Shown here: piece by piece, positions 11,904 through 25,880 of the stretch
How positions within the stretch are numbered: the first letter of the stretch is position 1
Layout of the letters: each line of letters starts with the position of its first letter
Source of the DNA: Dermanyssus gallinae
Taxonomy: Eukaryota > Arthropoda > Arachnida > Mesostigmata > Dermanyssidae
DNA length: 64,000 nt
Direction of reading: 5' to 3'
Assembly: GCA_003439945.1 (NCBI GenBank)
Contig: QVRM01005667.1
Coordinates: 1 to 64,000, forward strand
The notes under the pieces: model-generated
Seen by the model: only the letters and a program-made list of their open reading frames with translations
Told to the model about the DNA's origin: nothing
The model's database searches: none
Translations under genes and position numbers: made by a program

Positions 11904-14714
11904 CTCTGGTCTTATCCCATATCTCAGCTTCGGTCACCAACGTCAACAAACTCCCATATTTTGATTTCCTCATTTTCTCGATGGTGCGAAGGTTCACTGG
12001 TTACATTACAAAATTAAGGTTAAACGTTGAAAAATGTATGAAGGCTCTATCTAAGAAGCGCGACAGTAACAAACACCTACCGACTGCACTTTGGTACCGC
12101 GGTCAGCCGGCTTGATGTAAAAGCTGTTCTGGGGGTTACTTTCAAGGTAGATTTAATATAAGAAGACCCCACAATAGAGCACATCGAACAGCAAATCAGA
12201 GTGGAATTTTTTCATGGAACGTAGGACTGCACCCACCATCGGCTTGTCATCGTCTAGCCGTCGAAGAGGACTCGCCACTGTTCATAACGGTATCAGGTGC
12301 CGTTTCAAGCAACCACGGCTTGCTGCAGTTGAGCGGAGTGTTATATCTTGCTAGCACACATTCCCGGAAATTGACCCCTGCTTTTACGACTCCAATGCTG
12401 TGATTTGACTCCTGTAAATCCGACACGTTATGATGCACGTCTTCCGCGTGCATGGCTTTCGCCATGTTCTCTGTAAATCGACCACATACGAACTATACGG
12501 ATGCGAATAATGCACGAAAGAAAGCTTGCGATATAAATCAAGCCAGATGCTGGCCCTGGCGTCATATCTTCATCATTGAGCTGAGTTTGTCTGCTGAGCG
12601 GCATTGTTGCGAGATACATATTTGAGATATACATTTTCTTTGGAGTAGTGAGACGTTCGCGTGTCTGTGTTTATATTGCGTTTTGGTAATAGTACGTAAA
12701 ACCGAATACTGAATGATCGGATGTTATGAGTGTCATTTGTCAGATTAGGTATCATATGTTTTTGTGCGGGAATAAGTGAGTCCGCTAAACAAGTTCACCT
12801 CTTGCCAAATCCCCACGTTACATTTGACCGCTGCGACTACCCACAACGAGCATGACTGGCTATGCCGCGCACACCAGTACATGTAATAGTGTGGCAGCAG
12901 AGCTTTGATAGCTAGAGCGCAATGCTTCGATGGGTTCGATCTCGGCTATGGAGATCCATTTCATGAGCTCGAACATACATGCCAGGTACGTTTTAGCAAA
13001 TGCATTAAAGAAAGGGCGACACACTTTAGTGGCGCACTTGAGTTGGGTGCCTTGTCATTCCACGCAGTCCCAAGTATATGTTGTCAAAACTTGGCAAAAC
13101 ATTAATAAAACACCTTCCAAATGTAATATTCCGAACAAAATTGTTCGATCAAAAACCGAAAAAAGCTCTACATAGAACAATTAGTGGTAAAAAATAGTGT
13201 GAAAAGTCCTATAAGGCAATATCCGGAAAATGTATTCTATGGCTTTGTTATACAATTATAGGGTTTGGAGACACCACCGCGTGCTGATGATATTGCGATA
13301 TCCATGGTAGAGCAACATTTCCGATTCGGCTAATCCTGATGGCGGTTTATGCCGCTGCTTGTCCGCTCTCCATGGATGGAAATTATACTGGTAAATCAAA
13401 ATTTCGGCGTTCTTTCAATGTTCTTGGTGGAGTTCGTAGCGGCTTGGTGGGTGGTTTCACATGTGGCAGCAACCCCGTCAGACCGTGCGCATCCTTGTGC
13501 CATACACAGACTGGTGTGCGGAATTTACCAAGATCGGAGATTTTATCATCAAATCTCGTCAATGGCTGGGGGCCGCTACATCTGTTTATATAAATGTTTA
13601 TACATATATACTGACGTAAGCAGTCGGTCACAATCACTATATGAACAAACATATAATCATCACAAGTGATAAATCAGAAAAATAATATCGAAAATACTAA
13701 GAGCAGAAACAGTGTAATTTGCAAAAACACTACAAAACGTAGTTCCATGTACACTAATAAATAATAGTAAATAATAAATATATAATTTTCCTAGTAAAAT
13801 ATTAAATATATAAATTTCCATAGTAAAATAAGGTTGACATTTGTCCTCGGTGTACAGGTTGCAAGGGTTCAGCTCTAGGCAATTGGCTGCGCAAAAATGC
13901 ATGAAAAATGGAGAAGAGGTTATCGAATAGTGCGAGACGTCGTCAACGTCTGCAAATACGTATGGAGCCTCATAGCATACAGAACTGCAGTGGCCTGCGC
14001 AAAAAAAAAACGCGTGCACGCGTGCATACTACTGACCCTGGTCCGAATCCTGATAGAAATGCTGTCCATAATCTGGGGGTTTATATCCTGGATTTTCGTG
14101 GCACTTAACGCCGAAAACGGTGATGCACGAAATGCGACTTTACTAAGATTACTCGGCCCGATAAATAAAATACCACCGTGCTGGGGTAGATGCTGCTTAC
14201 CAGAATCGAGGATATCAGTTTAGACATAGCAAAACACATATAATATGGATTTATCAATATACAAGTTGTTTTTAAAGTAAAGCTTAACTCAGGACTCTTA
14301 TGGTTTGGTTATCTCTCTCTTTCATGCACGTCCATAGCAAGTGATCCGGGGCCCGTCCTCATCATTCACCCAAGAAAATTACCAGCAATTGTTAAGGAAA
14401 CTGTACAATAAAATTCAACATATGGGAATTTACAAGAGCGGAATAAACAAAGAGCAAATTTTAACTCTAGTATACTGAAAATAAACAGAGACCTTTTCAA
14501 ACATTGAGAAACGGAATACAGACATAATAACGAAAATATTTAACACTTGTTCAGCCACACGAGGTGACAGCAAAATTGTGCCAAAAGGATATCCCAACAT
14601 AATTGTGAACGTCGAGGTCGGAGTCTCTTCGGAGACTCGCTGTAAATGCGCTCGCTGTAATCGCTGTAAAAAAATAAAAAAACTGACCTTGATTGAGGCG
14701 TTTCTATATATATA
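11904..14714. other. Unrecognised intergenic DNA
   Basis: No domain-bearing frame is seen. The longest frames (for example 13660-14019 on the minus strand) are short and unsupported. AT-rich sequence dominates at 13650-13830. The 3' flank of the R2-like element is inferred to begin near 14714, at a short (TA)n. Confidence 0.45.
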
Positions 14715-17700
14715 TAGAAAATATTGTGATGATTTATTAATCATTTACAATACGTTTGCACACTCGGCAGTGCTCGCCTTAATAAAAATGGTAATAAAAA
14801 GGTGTCACGTGAAGTTAAGAATCAGTTGTCCGTGTCCTTGCTTGATGGTAGCCCCCGCTCTTATGGATCCGGTGCGAGCGATATATCCTCAAGGTTCCTT
14901 GCAAAGTTAAAACGGTGAGATCCATAAGATTCCTCTTCGTGACGCCGAGCCCCAAGAGCGTCCTCGCAGATTCGGAGTCCCATACACCACTCATAGAGAT
15001 AGTGATGGATCCGAATCTGCGAGGTTTTTGCGGGTAGGGGAGCGCCGCTCTTAGGAACTCGACGTCATATTTGGCGATCTTGTCTTGCCGTGCTTTTGCC
15101 AGGTCCCGGTTCGGGCCGCAAACCTCGGCATCTAAAACCCAGACCTCGGTAGGTGTTGTTATTACGAGGTCGGGCTTTAGACCCGGTGCGCCCGGTCGAC
15201 GGAATACTCGCTCACGAACCACCTCATGACCCCTTTCGCGGAGAAGACGCGCCACGCGATCACAGACGTCGTCATGTCTCTTTATGGTTTGTTTGTGTGT
15301 TATATCGCACATCTGAGCGACATGAGCCAACGTCTCAGGCGCATGACACCCGTGCCTACAACGTTTGTTGTAGCCCGGGCGTCCCCTGGCCAATCTGGCA
15401 CGCGTTGGTAGTGCGTTGATCCTGAGCTTTAGTAGGTTTAAATACTCCTTACCAGATAGGTAGGGCATACCCTTAATCCAGTAATGTACAAAGGGCGTTT
15501 CGTGTGCTTTTTTAAAATGTGCCCCATCGAACGTGTTGTGTAGTTGTTGAGACCAGTAATCGGTCTCTTGTGTAGCGGTCTCAATGGAGGTTCCCAAGCG
15601 CTCGCAAAGAAGTCTTGTTTTCGCAAGATCTTTTTTAAAGTGCTCGGTGGTTAGCATCCATTGGACCCCAAGGTGTGTGGAGTGTTGTAGTGCTGTCAGG
15701 CGGGAGAGGCGGATTCTGGGAATGAATGTTTGGAGGCAGGGGATGTCCAGACCGCCGTGTGCTGTGTGCGTGTACAGGTAGGCGTTCGGCACCGAGTTTT
15801 CGAGCTTAAGCCATTTCGACTTAACAACCTTTCTGATCTCTTTATCTAGGTCACTAAGGAGTGCGTAAGATGGTCTGGGACCGGAGACCAGTTTATATAG
15901 GAGACGGGGAATGAGAAAGTCTTTCAAAAATATGAGTCTTTGGTGGGGTTTAAGGGGAGCTATCGTGAGTCTGTTGAGTAAGTTAAGGAGTATATCCTTG
16001 GTGGAGTCAACTCTGCCATTGCTGTCAAAGTCGACTCCAAGATATCTCCATCGATCGCTCATACCTTTAGCTGGCAATTGCCGATCTCCAACGTTAAATT
16101 CTGATACGGTATTGATAAAACCTTTACCTTCCTTCCTATTAAATAGGTGGGAGATAGTAAAGCTTTTATTAGTATTAATTTCAAGGCCTCGGGATTTTAA
16201 AAGTGGGTCCGCAATATTAAGGAGCCGTTGGAGAGTGGATTTCGTGGAGGCTAGGAGGATGAGATCATCCGCAAAGGCTAAGCCCATAAGGCGGAAGTCA
16301 TCAGTAAGTTGGTACCCGATATTAGTTTGGTCTAATTTTGAAAGAATGTCGTCGAGAACTAGATTAAATAAGAGGGGGGACAGAGGATCTCCCTGCCTAA
16401 CACCCCTAGTTGGCCGAAATGTGCGACATTCTTGTCCAAATTCTATGAGAGTTTTAGATGAGAGGTACAAGCGTTCGATATAGTTAATGAATACCTCCGG
16501 GTATCCGCGAGTCCGGAGTGACCACAGGACGGAGTCATGACTCACCATGTCGAACGCCTTACGGAGGTCGATTGAGGCAAGTCTGAGCTCACGTCCTGCA
16601 GACTTGGCATCGTTAAGGATACCATCCAGAACCGCAAGATTCTCGAAGGTACCATTATAGGGGAGAAACGCTCGCTGGATTGGGAGAAGCTTAATAGAGT
16701 TCTGGAGGCGTCTAGAGAGAATTTTGTTAAGCGTTCGTTGTAAGTATGAACTAATAGATAGGGGTCGCAGATCGCTTGGGGATGTGGCATTGTTAATTTT
16801 AGGGATGAACGCTAAGCGAGCAGTTTCATGGGCTGAGGCAATATCGCTAATTATTAGTATGTTAAGAATACAACAGACTACTTCTAACGGGAGTTTACGG
16901 AGGGACGAAAGACAAATCCCGTCCAAGCCTAGTGCTTTAGAAGGTCCGCGGAGAGCTGCGTGGGTTTCCTTTAGGGAGATAGGGAGGGAAACCTCAAAGA
17001 GATCAGAGTTGGGAGTGTATACGGGGCAAGGGAGTGGTTCAGGGGGTGGTTGTGTCATCGTGTTGGCCCAGTGTTCTACAACTTCGGTGGCCTGCATGTT
17101 GTGTATGGTGTGTTTGCCGTCCAGCACCTCATGAGCGCATTTGGATCGGTTTTGGCTAAAAAGTTTTTGAGTGGTTGCGTAGTCTTGACGTCGCTGTTGC
17201 CTTTTAGATACTCGCGCTTCAGTGGAAGGTGTTTCTCTAAAGGCACGACGTCGGACAGTGTGTGTAAAATGTTTGTTCAGAAATTCGTTTAAGGCGATAG
17301 TGTGGTCCTCACCTGAGCAAATTATATTTGACAGATGAGTAAGGTCTGTTGAAATTATGTTGCGTTTGGGAAATGTGTTTGTGAGGGCTTGTATTTTAGA
17401 TATAATAATATCTTTTTGGGATGGATTATAGGGGCCATCTGATTCAGAGTATCGAGGCCGACTACGCTCAGGAAGCTCAGATCCGTCAAGGTTGGAATCC
17501 AGGAGAGACCTCTTTTTAAGGAGGTCCTCTACCAGATCCTTATGCGCCTGAGAATTACGTTGGCCCCTAATCGCCCCAGGTGTGCGTGAGTTAAAATTAG
17601 TAGCTAAAAGGTGGTCAATTTCTCTAGGAGTTTCGTTATTATTATCTAATATAAAATCTGCTTCTAATGTTGCTAAAAGTTCACGGTCCTGTGGGTTCCA

Positions 17701-18216
17701 TCTGGCCTTCTTAGAGGGGGGGGGGCTAAAATGTTCTCATTATATTCGTCCGGATGGGCACGACGACGGTGTAAATTAAGACCTGATTTAGAATTAAAGA
17801 CCTTTAAGCAAGTACTAGATGGACATTTACAATTTGGCTGGGAGACGCGTGAAGTACTAGGGGGGTTAAAATTATCATTAGAAGCATCAGTGTCATTTTG
17901 TGAGGAACTTAAAATCAAATTATTAGTCTGTGATCGGTTAGGAGTTTGGGAGGTGGCACGAACTTCTCGTTGATTGTGATTCAATCTAATGTGGCTCGCG
18001 AGGCCCGCGCCAGATTTGCATACTCGCCCGCAAGTCTGGCAGCTGAGTCTTCCGGCGGTGTTGCTGCCGTCACGTGATGCCATCGTTGTCTTGGTCCACA
18101 GCGGTGGTAAGATTTCTTTAAAGGTCTTGTACGCGAACGATGGCGCGATTTTACGCAGATGTTGTTGTTAAAATCGCTAAAATGAAGCGGTCTTTAGACC
18201 ATCATTCTGTTCGTCT
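14715..18216 (-). mobile_element. R2-clade non-LTR retrotransposon, near full length
   Basis: A single long reading frame (18083 to 14815, one frameshift) is flanked by a short inferred 5' UTR (about 133 bp) and 3' UTR (about 100 bp). Both inferred ends abut (TA)n repeats: about ten TA units at 18217-18236 and about five at 14704-14714. The domain order (C2H2 fingers, Myb-like, RT, CCHC, restriction-like endonuclease) is that of the R2 superclade. I find no 28S rDNA at either junction, so this copy does not sit at the classical R2 target. The end positions are inferred from the UTR sizes and the TA repeats. Confidence 0.75.
14815..18083 (-). pseudogene. R2-like ORF (ZF-Myb-RT-RLE), one frameshift
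   Basis: The product would nick target DNA and prime reverse transcription of its own RNA. It starts at ATG 18083 (good context, with an in-frame stop upstream). Finger 1 reads CQTCGRVC with HIRLNH, and finger 2 has CKC, CLKVF and HRRRAH. The first frame runs out just after a ten-C run (17716-17725); shifting by one base opens a frame without stops to 14815. That frame holds a Myb-like segment (RWNPQDRELLATLEA ... TPGAIRGQRNS, about 17703-17560), RT motifs (LRKAFDMVSHD, RQGDPLSPLLFN, FADDLIL), thumb, a CCHC knuckle (CRHGCHAPETLAHVAQMC) and the nuclease core KPDLVI...WVLDAEV. The total is about 1090 residues, normal for R2-type proteins. All visible catalytic residues are intact. The frameshift may be a homopolymer sequencing error or a real recent lesion. 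Confidence 0.88.
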
Positions 18217-18236
18217 CTACCCATATATATATATAT
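18217..18236. repeat. (TA)n next to the R2-like 5' end
   Basis: About ten TA units directly abut the inferred 5' end of the R2-like element. A shorter (TA)n at 14704-14714 abuts the inferred 3' end. Confidence 0.8.
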
Positions 18237-18755
18237 AAGTCCTAGCATAATTTTAGTTAATGATAAAGGCTATCAAATTGAATAAAAGCATGCTAATAAA
18301 AACAATCCAACCTTCTATTGGATTCTTGTTATTATAGTATGTACCAGTTTGTCATAATTGAACAGACATAATTCAACACATGCCAAACGGTGAAAGAGTG
18401 GTGCGTTGACAACAACTTTAAGAACCATCTCGCGTAGGGTGTTCGGTGAATACAAACGTGTGTTTTGATTTGGGTATAAGACGGTCAAAACATGAACAAT
18501 TTCCATGCAGTTGTCACATGGATACAGGATTAACCGTAGCATTAGTTAAGTTTTCTAGAATACCACAAAAAAAAGAAACGCAGTAGGTGAACACTACCAA
18601 TAATGTATTTATTCGCTACAAACGTCGTCTTTCGTCTGAAATTAGATGCGTCTATAACAGGATATGCTTTATGTGCCCTATTTTTCAAGTTTCTATTTTG
18701 CCGTAACGTGCATTTCACTTAAACGCAGACACAAAAGCTCCTGCTATTATATTAT

Positions 18756-18791
<36 letters not shown>

Positions 18792-18882
18792 TAAATATAC
18801 ATGTTCATACATTTTGTATATATGCGGATATACACATAAATACATATATGTGTATGTATGTATAAATATATATATATATATA

Positions 18883-18917
<35 letters not shown>

Positions 18918-18935
18918 AAATTATATATATATATA

Positions 18936-18970
<35 letters not shown>

Positions 18971-18985
18971 GATGTATCATATCTA

Positions 18986-19028
<43 letters not shown>

Positions 19029-19968
19029 ATAGCATTAGTAACAGTGATAATGTATTATAAGATAAACATGCAGGTAGGTAGTTATCTACGTTTGCGTATC
19101 CGCTGTATTTACGCCCAGCATTATTTCTAAGGGGATTTCACCGGCTTGGCTCCGTTGACAATGTGGGGTTAGGACGGATAGGACTAAGTTGTTACGCTTA
19201 TAAAGATGCCAAATATTTGTCAAAACATGTCCGTAGCGAATGCTTAACGCATGACTTCGGCCCACGCTTGGTCGAAAAATCTGCTCCGATAAGCCTTGCA
19301 AACATTTTTAACTTAAAGTTGATAAGGTTACTTACAAGGAATATACAACTAGTATGCATACAAATCTCAAAAAGGAGATTTACGGTTAAGTGTACTTCGA
19401 AACTGCGGTGGGACTTACGAAAAATCGCTATTGATAGGGGCTAATTCACCTGAGAGGGCCCCTCGTAATATTACTATTGACCTAAAAGAAATAGTAAATG
19501 TTTATATACATAAATAAGTATATATATATATATATATATATATATGCGAATAGCTAGCTGCTTGCAATCATTCATGTGCCAAAGGTAAACGTGAATTGAG
19601 CCACAAGCCATACGTGGCTAACCGTCATAAAATAAACTACTACTTTACATATAGAGAGACAGAGAGGTAAACATTCATCACATTCATCGTAGTGACTTCA
19701 CGAAGCCACATCGCCGCCACAGCACGCGCGTCGAATCGAACTGAACCTGACTACGTATACGTGTGTCGTCGTACTGACGGCGCGCTGGCCTTGGATGAGC
19801 ACGCAGGTGCCCGCGTTCACCAGAATAACGTAGCACTAATTCTCTAATTCTCTAACGCCAACACTCTGATGGTAAATGATGAGCATTTGCGAGAAGGGGC
19901 GACCTTCAATATCACGCCAAACAGAGTACAGTCAGCGGGCGGGCCGTACGAGTTTTGGCGAACACAGA
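18237..19968. repeat. AT-microsatellite block and unrecognised DNA
   Basis: Dense (AT)n/(TATG)n runs lie at about 18757-18790 and 18865-19025, with another at 19518-19545. Open frames here are Y/I repeats of the microsatellite. The 19050-19500 and 19550-19968 parts hold no recognised feature; the latter is 3' to the HARBI1-like gene and would contain its 3' UTR. I found no clear AATAAA on the minus strand just downstream of the stop. Confidence 0.6.
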
Positions 19969-20720
19969 TCAGAACTTCCGGTCATAACTGTGTATCATCG
20001 AGTTCTTGACCATCTCGCGAAAAAGTAGCGCCTCGCTGTCAGGCTCGTGGTCGAGTGCCGCTTGGCCTTGAGCCATGGTGAGGTGCTGATGTTGTCTTGC
20101 GGTAGCCTTCGCCTCCCAGGCCGAGCGTGTGATCTCACCGCGGGCCTCGCACACATTGTGTAGAGCGCAACAAGCCGCAGCAATACACGGGGCATCCTCG
20201 ACGGCCACCCCCGACAGATCCAGTAGAAGCGGAAATCTGAAATATATATATATACATATATATTGAGAGAGGGCAAACGAAAACAAAAACAAGACATGAT
20301 ATTTATTCATGCATACCGTGAAAGTCAACGGAGTTGTGCGGGCTTCGTATCTGCAACATAGCTTATTTAGAAGTATTACATATATGTCTACATATCCATT
20401 GCGAGAGAGAGAGAGAGATCAAGAGGTTGAGTCGTTTGTATGATTATGAACCTCGAACGAAGCAACTTGAACGCCTTCTGTGTGACACTAAGAGCGTTGT
20501 AGATGGAATTGTTGAATCGTTTCTCGATATCGCTGAATTTGGGAGCCTGGAAAGGCGTGACGATCCGTTCCGAGAGCGGGTAGCATGTGCCGGCAATGAG
20601 ATACGGATGAGGTCCTTGATTTGGTCCTGCTTATTCATAAGCAAACACATAAAAAGGAAAATAAGAATAAAAATCGGTTTAAGTTAAAAAAATACCATTA
20701 CCGTGCCTCCTGGTCTCATG

Positions 20721-20759
<39 letters not shown>

Positions 20760-23700
20760 CACATGATTTATAAAAGGTTGAACACAGATTACCTAATAAA
20801 AAATACACGGACGCATTTGACCTTTGATAAGTGCGAATAATAAAACAGCATATATATGATGCACGTATTAAGTCAGACAAAAGAGCTGTACTAAACAAAC
20901 CTCCGGAGCTGGCGGGAAACAATATTCCGGCCTCGCATTTTCGCCAAAGAGCACTGTTATAGAGTACACGATCGACTGGAGTTCGGCCGGGGTACCCAAT
21001 TGACAAGTCGCAGAAGCGATAGTCTGACGACACCACGGCCTGCATCATAATCGAACGAAAGCCCGCTTGATTCACGTATTCACAGGCTGAAAGTCAAACA
21101 GAGAAGGGCACAAATGATAAATACATGTATGGAGTTGTACACAGCATAAAACTATAGGATAAACAAACGTACGCAATTTTACCTATCTTTCTCAAAACAT
21201 AATATAGTACTGACAGTCATGACAATTTATACTTAGCAATCAGTAAAGCTGTGCTCAGGGGCTGTTTGGAGAGAAAACGATTGTGGGACCGTAATATTCC
21301 CCGTTACGTAATATGTTTCCTTACTCCATGATGCAGTGTGTAATAATACAGTTGATCAATTAGTTTCGTACGCAAATCCATACGTCAATAGACAAAGATA
21401 AGCAGATGCCTCGACAAAATTGGGCCTTACAATCATCTTTATGGCTGTCATTTAGATGAACGGGAATATGGGTAAAGTTGAGCGCACCAGCGCAATTTCG
21501 AAGCCCGAACTTGCACTGGAAATTCCACATAGTTGAATCCATTCGATCGTGCATAGAGATCACCTGTAGAGCAATACATACAATGTATTAAGATTATTGT
21601 TTCACCATCGTTTTTCTATCTTCCTCTCTCTCTCTCTCTGTATACATATAAGTTTTTATTTCAGCATATAAATGCAGTTGTTTTACAATTTCAATTGATT
21701 ACCACAGCAAAAACACGTCTAGTTGAGAAATGAGCGCAGTTTAAAATGAGGTATTGCTCCGTGATACTCTCATTACATATTCACAAGTACTTCATGGTCT
21801 ATCAGTCCCGAGCAGTCGACAACTCTATCTCAAACCAATAGAGTGAAATCAAGTATAAGCTTATTGGGCCTCGCTCGAGCCCGTTCGACTAGTCTTCGTG
21901 TATCGTTAGCAATTTGGTGTTTGCTGTTGTAGTTCATAGCATAATGTACAGCCAGATTTTCAACTGAAAGCTTGAAAAAAACCTATTCTGCGGAATGAAA
22001 CGAAGTAGACAACACGCTCTGGAAGGTTGAAGCCTGGGGTTCTGGTGTAGAGGACCGGTACAAATGTAGAGGCACGGGTAGTTATACGATATATATATAT
22101 ATATATAGTCAAGGTAAAGGAAATACCCGTTAAAAAATATATATAGCGGCTAGGTACATTGTAAACAAGCAGGCAAAACAAATTGCACTGGTTTGCAGTG
22201 TGTTATATATCCTTACCTTTGGCATGAGACATTTAGTTACACAACGACAGAAGTCGAGAGTGCATTCGATTCGTTGCTCCTCCGGAATCAGCGTGAGAGG
22301 CCCATACAGCGCTTCTGACCCGCCAAGGACCCACAGGGCGATAGCTGTGGTTGTCAACAAGACATATTTAAAATAACAAGTTATTTTAGATTAATAGGAG
22401 CCCTTCTCTGAGACATGATGAAGGAGTACTGTGAAACAACAGCCCGAGCTGCAGTAAAGAAATAGAGAAGGTGAAAGCAATAAAGGAATGACAGGCCAAA
22501 GGGAACTCTATTCCTTCTAGGGCAATAGGAACTCACACTCCGATCCCACATTACAAAAATTCATGGAGTGGCCAGGGGGAGAAATTAACTATTGCCTCAC
22601 GCAGGTTCCTCACGGGACATGGGAACTTTCAGAGCTTTCTTTTTTGAATTGTGAAATCTCCCTCGACAAACTGTGGCCAAGAAAGGGCGGAGAATAACTT
22701 GACTCAGACTCTTCTAAAAATTTTGGAAGTGAGCTAAACTTAACACACCTACAGAAGAACCCTTAAAAAATGAGTAGACTACATATGCGTCACGACTTGG
22801 TTAGAACTTAGGAGCAGCAGGTTACAAGGATACTAACAGAGAATGAGCCGAGGGACAGCTCAGGAGAGCCAGATTTCCGCCTGCTGTTCTAGCAGATCAC
22901 GTGACTTTGAATGATACGGGTACGCAGGTGTTGGGACAAAGCACGTCGGGCGGTGGGGGACTCCGTGAGTGACCCCCGCCGAGTCGCGGCACTCGCATCT
23001 TCTCCTGATGGCCCATAATACTGTTCTATCGATATCTACGCAAGCAGAGAGTGAAGCTTAAGGGGAAAGGCGCTTTTAGTGTGTATGAATCTCAACGGGC
23101 TAACATCCAACGTCGCGGACGTCGCGTCAAGGTTCGACAAGGCTTTATGGTGGACATATATGGGCTTTTCTAGCAACAAAAGGAACCTAGCCAACAGGTC
23201 GCCGCCCCAAATTGCCGCCACGACGGCAATTGGAGTTGTACTAACCGAGGTTCTGCTGTACAGTGTCGGCATCGCCCTCGAGAAAAGGCGATAGATCCTC
23301 GTAGATGTGTTGAAACGTCTCCCGCGTTAGTCGGAACATATCGAAGAACGTCGCGTCTGCAATTTCATCTAGAATGATAGTCGCCATCTCGGGCGATGGC
23401 GAAGGCGAACATCTAGCGATAATGCGTTCGTCGACATGACCATCACGTTCGCGGCCTGCTCGAACGGTCTGAAACTGCGAGAATGCGCTTGCCTGCGCAT
23501 GATCGTCCCTGGTGTTGTTGTCGTCGCTGTAACCGTTGATCTTCCTTCTACTACTGTTACTGGTCGTCCGTTGACTATGGTTATCGTTGGTCTTGTTGTT
23601 ACTATATCGGTTGCTACTACTATGGTTGTCGTTGTTGCTGCTGTTGTGGTTATGCCGACTCACTCCTTGTACGACCAGGTTGACCGTGGTGTTTGCAAAA

Positions 23701-25832
23701 CCCATGCCCGATGTTAAGGCCGCAGGTTTTATCCGCTCGCCGACGCTAAGATTGACGACATGATTATGATGCTGCAGCTGCTGCTGCAGTTGTTGTTGCT
23801 GACTAGACGCGGTCTTCGTGGGTCGACGCAGAGTACCAGTGACAACAGGGGTGATCGCAGACACCGGCGTGGGGCCCGGTGGCGGCGTCGGTGAGCCACT
23901 AGCCAGCGATTCCTGCAGGTCCGTTGCTTGAGAAAGCACATCGATTACGTGCGCTCCTGATAACATCACGCGTACATGCAAAACGTAAGTAATGGTCACG
24001 GTCAACTTTTAGGCATCTTTTCTAATACGCAACAGCAATAGTAAAATCTCAAGCAAAGCAACGTAACAGAGTTCCAACCAAGTGAACGTTAAAATTAAAT
24101 TAACAGTATCTAGTTGTTGTGTTTAAAAATGCGAGATTACTAGGCGTGCCTAAGTCAATGAAGCTATACCTAGTTAGGCCCCTATCCGATCAGTGCATTA
24201 TCAGTTAAGCTAAATCTAGTTAAGCCCTCATCAGATCTCGAGTATTGCCGACATAGCCGGTAATTAAGACTATATATATATATATATTTATTACTCGGCT
24301 GACATGTATACCTAAATACACATGTCACCCTTTATATCAGGGACTATAGTGTCATGAGTTGCCATTAGATAACAATGCTACATTACTGGAAAATCAGTAT
24401 ATATATATATATATGTAAGACGTTCTCAACCCCAAGAGAACTTCATTAATCTAGCCGGTTCTTCGCAACTCTCCCAAAAGCAAGTACAGCGAAGAGAGTG
24501 CCCGATTAAGAAAAGCGGCACTCAAAAGGATCAGAGCAACATTTGCGTTCCTTCCCGAAGTTCACAACGCGGGAACAAAAACAGGAAAGCTGCAGGTTCG
24601 AGGCGGGCATACTTCGCTGTCCTCCCACGTTTATCATCTTCAGCGTCGGATACCAGACTGACATCCAGCATATGCTTGTAAAGGTGTGGCTTGGGTGGAA
24701 CGAGCACTCTTCGGTACAGTGAGAACACGGCAAATGTGTCGTGTTCTCAACGCGTGCCTGCCCCAGCTAGGCCTTCGTGAGAAAGCATAATGTACAACAC
24801 GAAAAACATGACACGACGAAGAATAAAAAGCTTAATTGAGCACTGCGCCATACGGGCGTCCCGCTAAAACGTCGTGGCGGGTCAACTGACGATCACTACG
24901 CTTAAACGGGCTCAGGGCAGGCCAACTCGTAACCTAAACATGGTCGCATTCATGGCCTGGTCAACTCGTCCAAGCCTCAAGGCTAAAACTTGAGACGCTT
25001 TACAGTAGAATCTCTGTATTGTCTCAGAATTATAAGCTTATGAGGTTAGGATCGAGATATTTCCTCGATCGAGATAAGGCCTCACATTACTACTACCTTG
25101 TGTCATGTGCGTCATGCGAGATCAACCGAGCAGGAGATGCTTTCTCATAGTCATTCTCTAATGGGGCATCCAGATGTCCCGCGAAGGAAACACGGGCCTG
25201 CGGGATCAAGCATAGATAGTATAAACCCGCTATCGGAAGTTCAGCAAAAAGGCCTACATCTTGAAGGCAGGTTGCTACCGTAGCGCTACTGTAGTTACGA
25301 AATGCGCAAACAGAACGCCGCGAGTGTGTGCACAACTCACCCATGTTTGCAATGCACTCTACGAATGCTTCCCGCCGACCAGCCATTCCCGATTTCTGTA
25401 ACCTTATCAGATTCTGAACATTACGCAACATTCGCTTGTTTGTTGCCGATTCGAGCTTTTGTCGTTTGGCGCGACGTGCCGCATGCACTGCAAGCATCTG
25501 TAAATACACAAACACACACACACACGCAAATGTAGAACCTATTAAAGACAGACATAAGTGCATTCTTATGGTTGAATGTGTGTGCGGACTATAGTACATG
25601 ACACATAAAAAAAAGAGAAATGGAACGCTCAACAATAACCGAATAGGCTGGCTGCGATCGGTTGAATTCGTCTGTGTCTACTTGGCCATCCGCCATGCAA
25701 AGAGACCATAGATGAACTTATTGCGAGTCACAGCGATAAGATTCTGAAAATATTTGCTTTTCAAGTTGCTTTGATGTTCTCTCGTACTCGATATGTAATG
25801 TTTGCAGGGTCCAATCAAATATAATTTTCTTG

Positions 25833-25880
<48 letters not shown>

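Noticed and set aside
14815..17134. Plus-strand open frames of 60-190 codons within the R2-like element (for example 15911-16483)
   Set aside because: They are shadows of the minus-strand RT frame, with no domains.
18084..18216. HDV-like self-cleaving ribozyme at the R2-like 5' end
   Set aside because: I looked for a P1 pairing with the first bases after the (TA)n and found none; a structure search (for example RNArobo or Infernal) could still decide.
14600..18300. Classical R2 in 28S rDNA
   Set aside because: No 28S-like sequence such as the conserved R2 target is present at either flank.
18664..19035. Y/I-repeat proteins encoded by AT microsatellites
   Set aside because: Open frames arise from the repeat itself, as in all (TA)n tracts here.
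23036..23272. Hydrophobic frame STTPIAVVAAIWGG as part of the HARBI1 protein
   Set aside because: The spliced exon 22217-22344 supplies the matching AIALWVLGG segment; using the intron frame would break phase.
24531..24728. Extra exon inside intron 2 of the HARBI1-like gene
   Set aside because: Exons 2 and 3 join in phase without it, and no clear acceptor/donor pair frames it.
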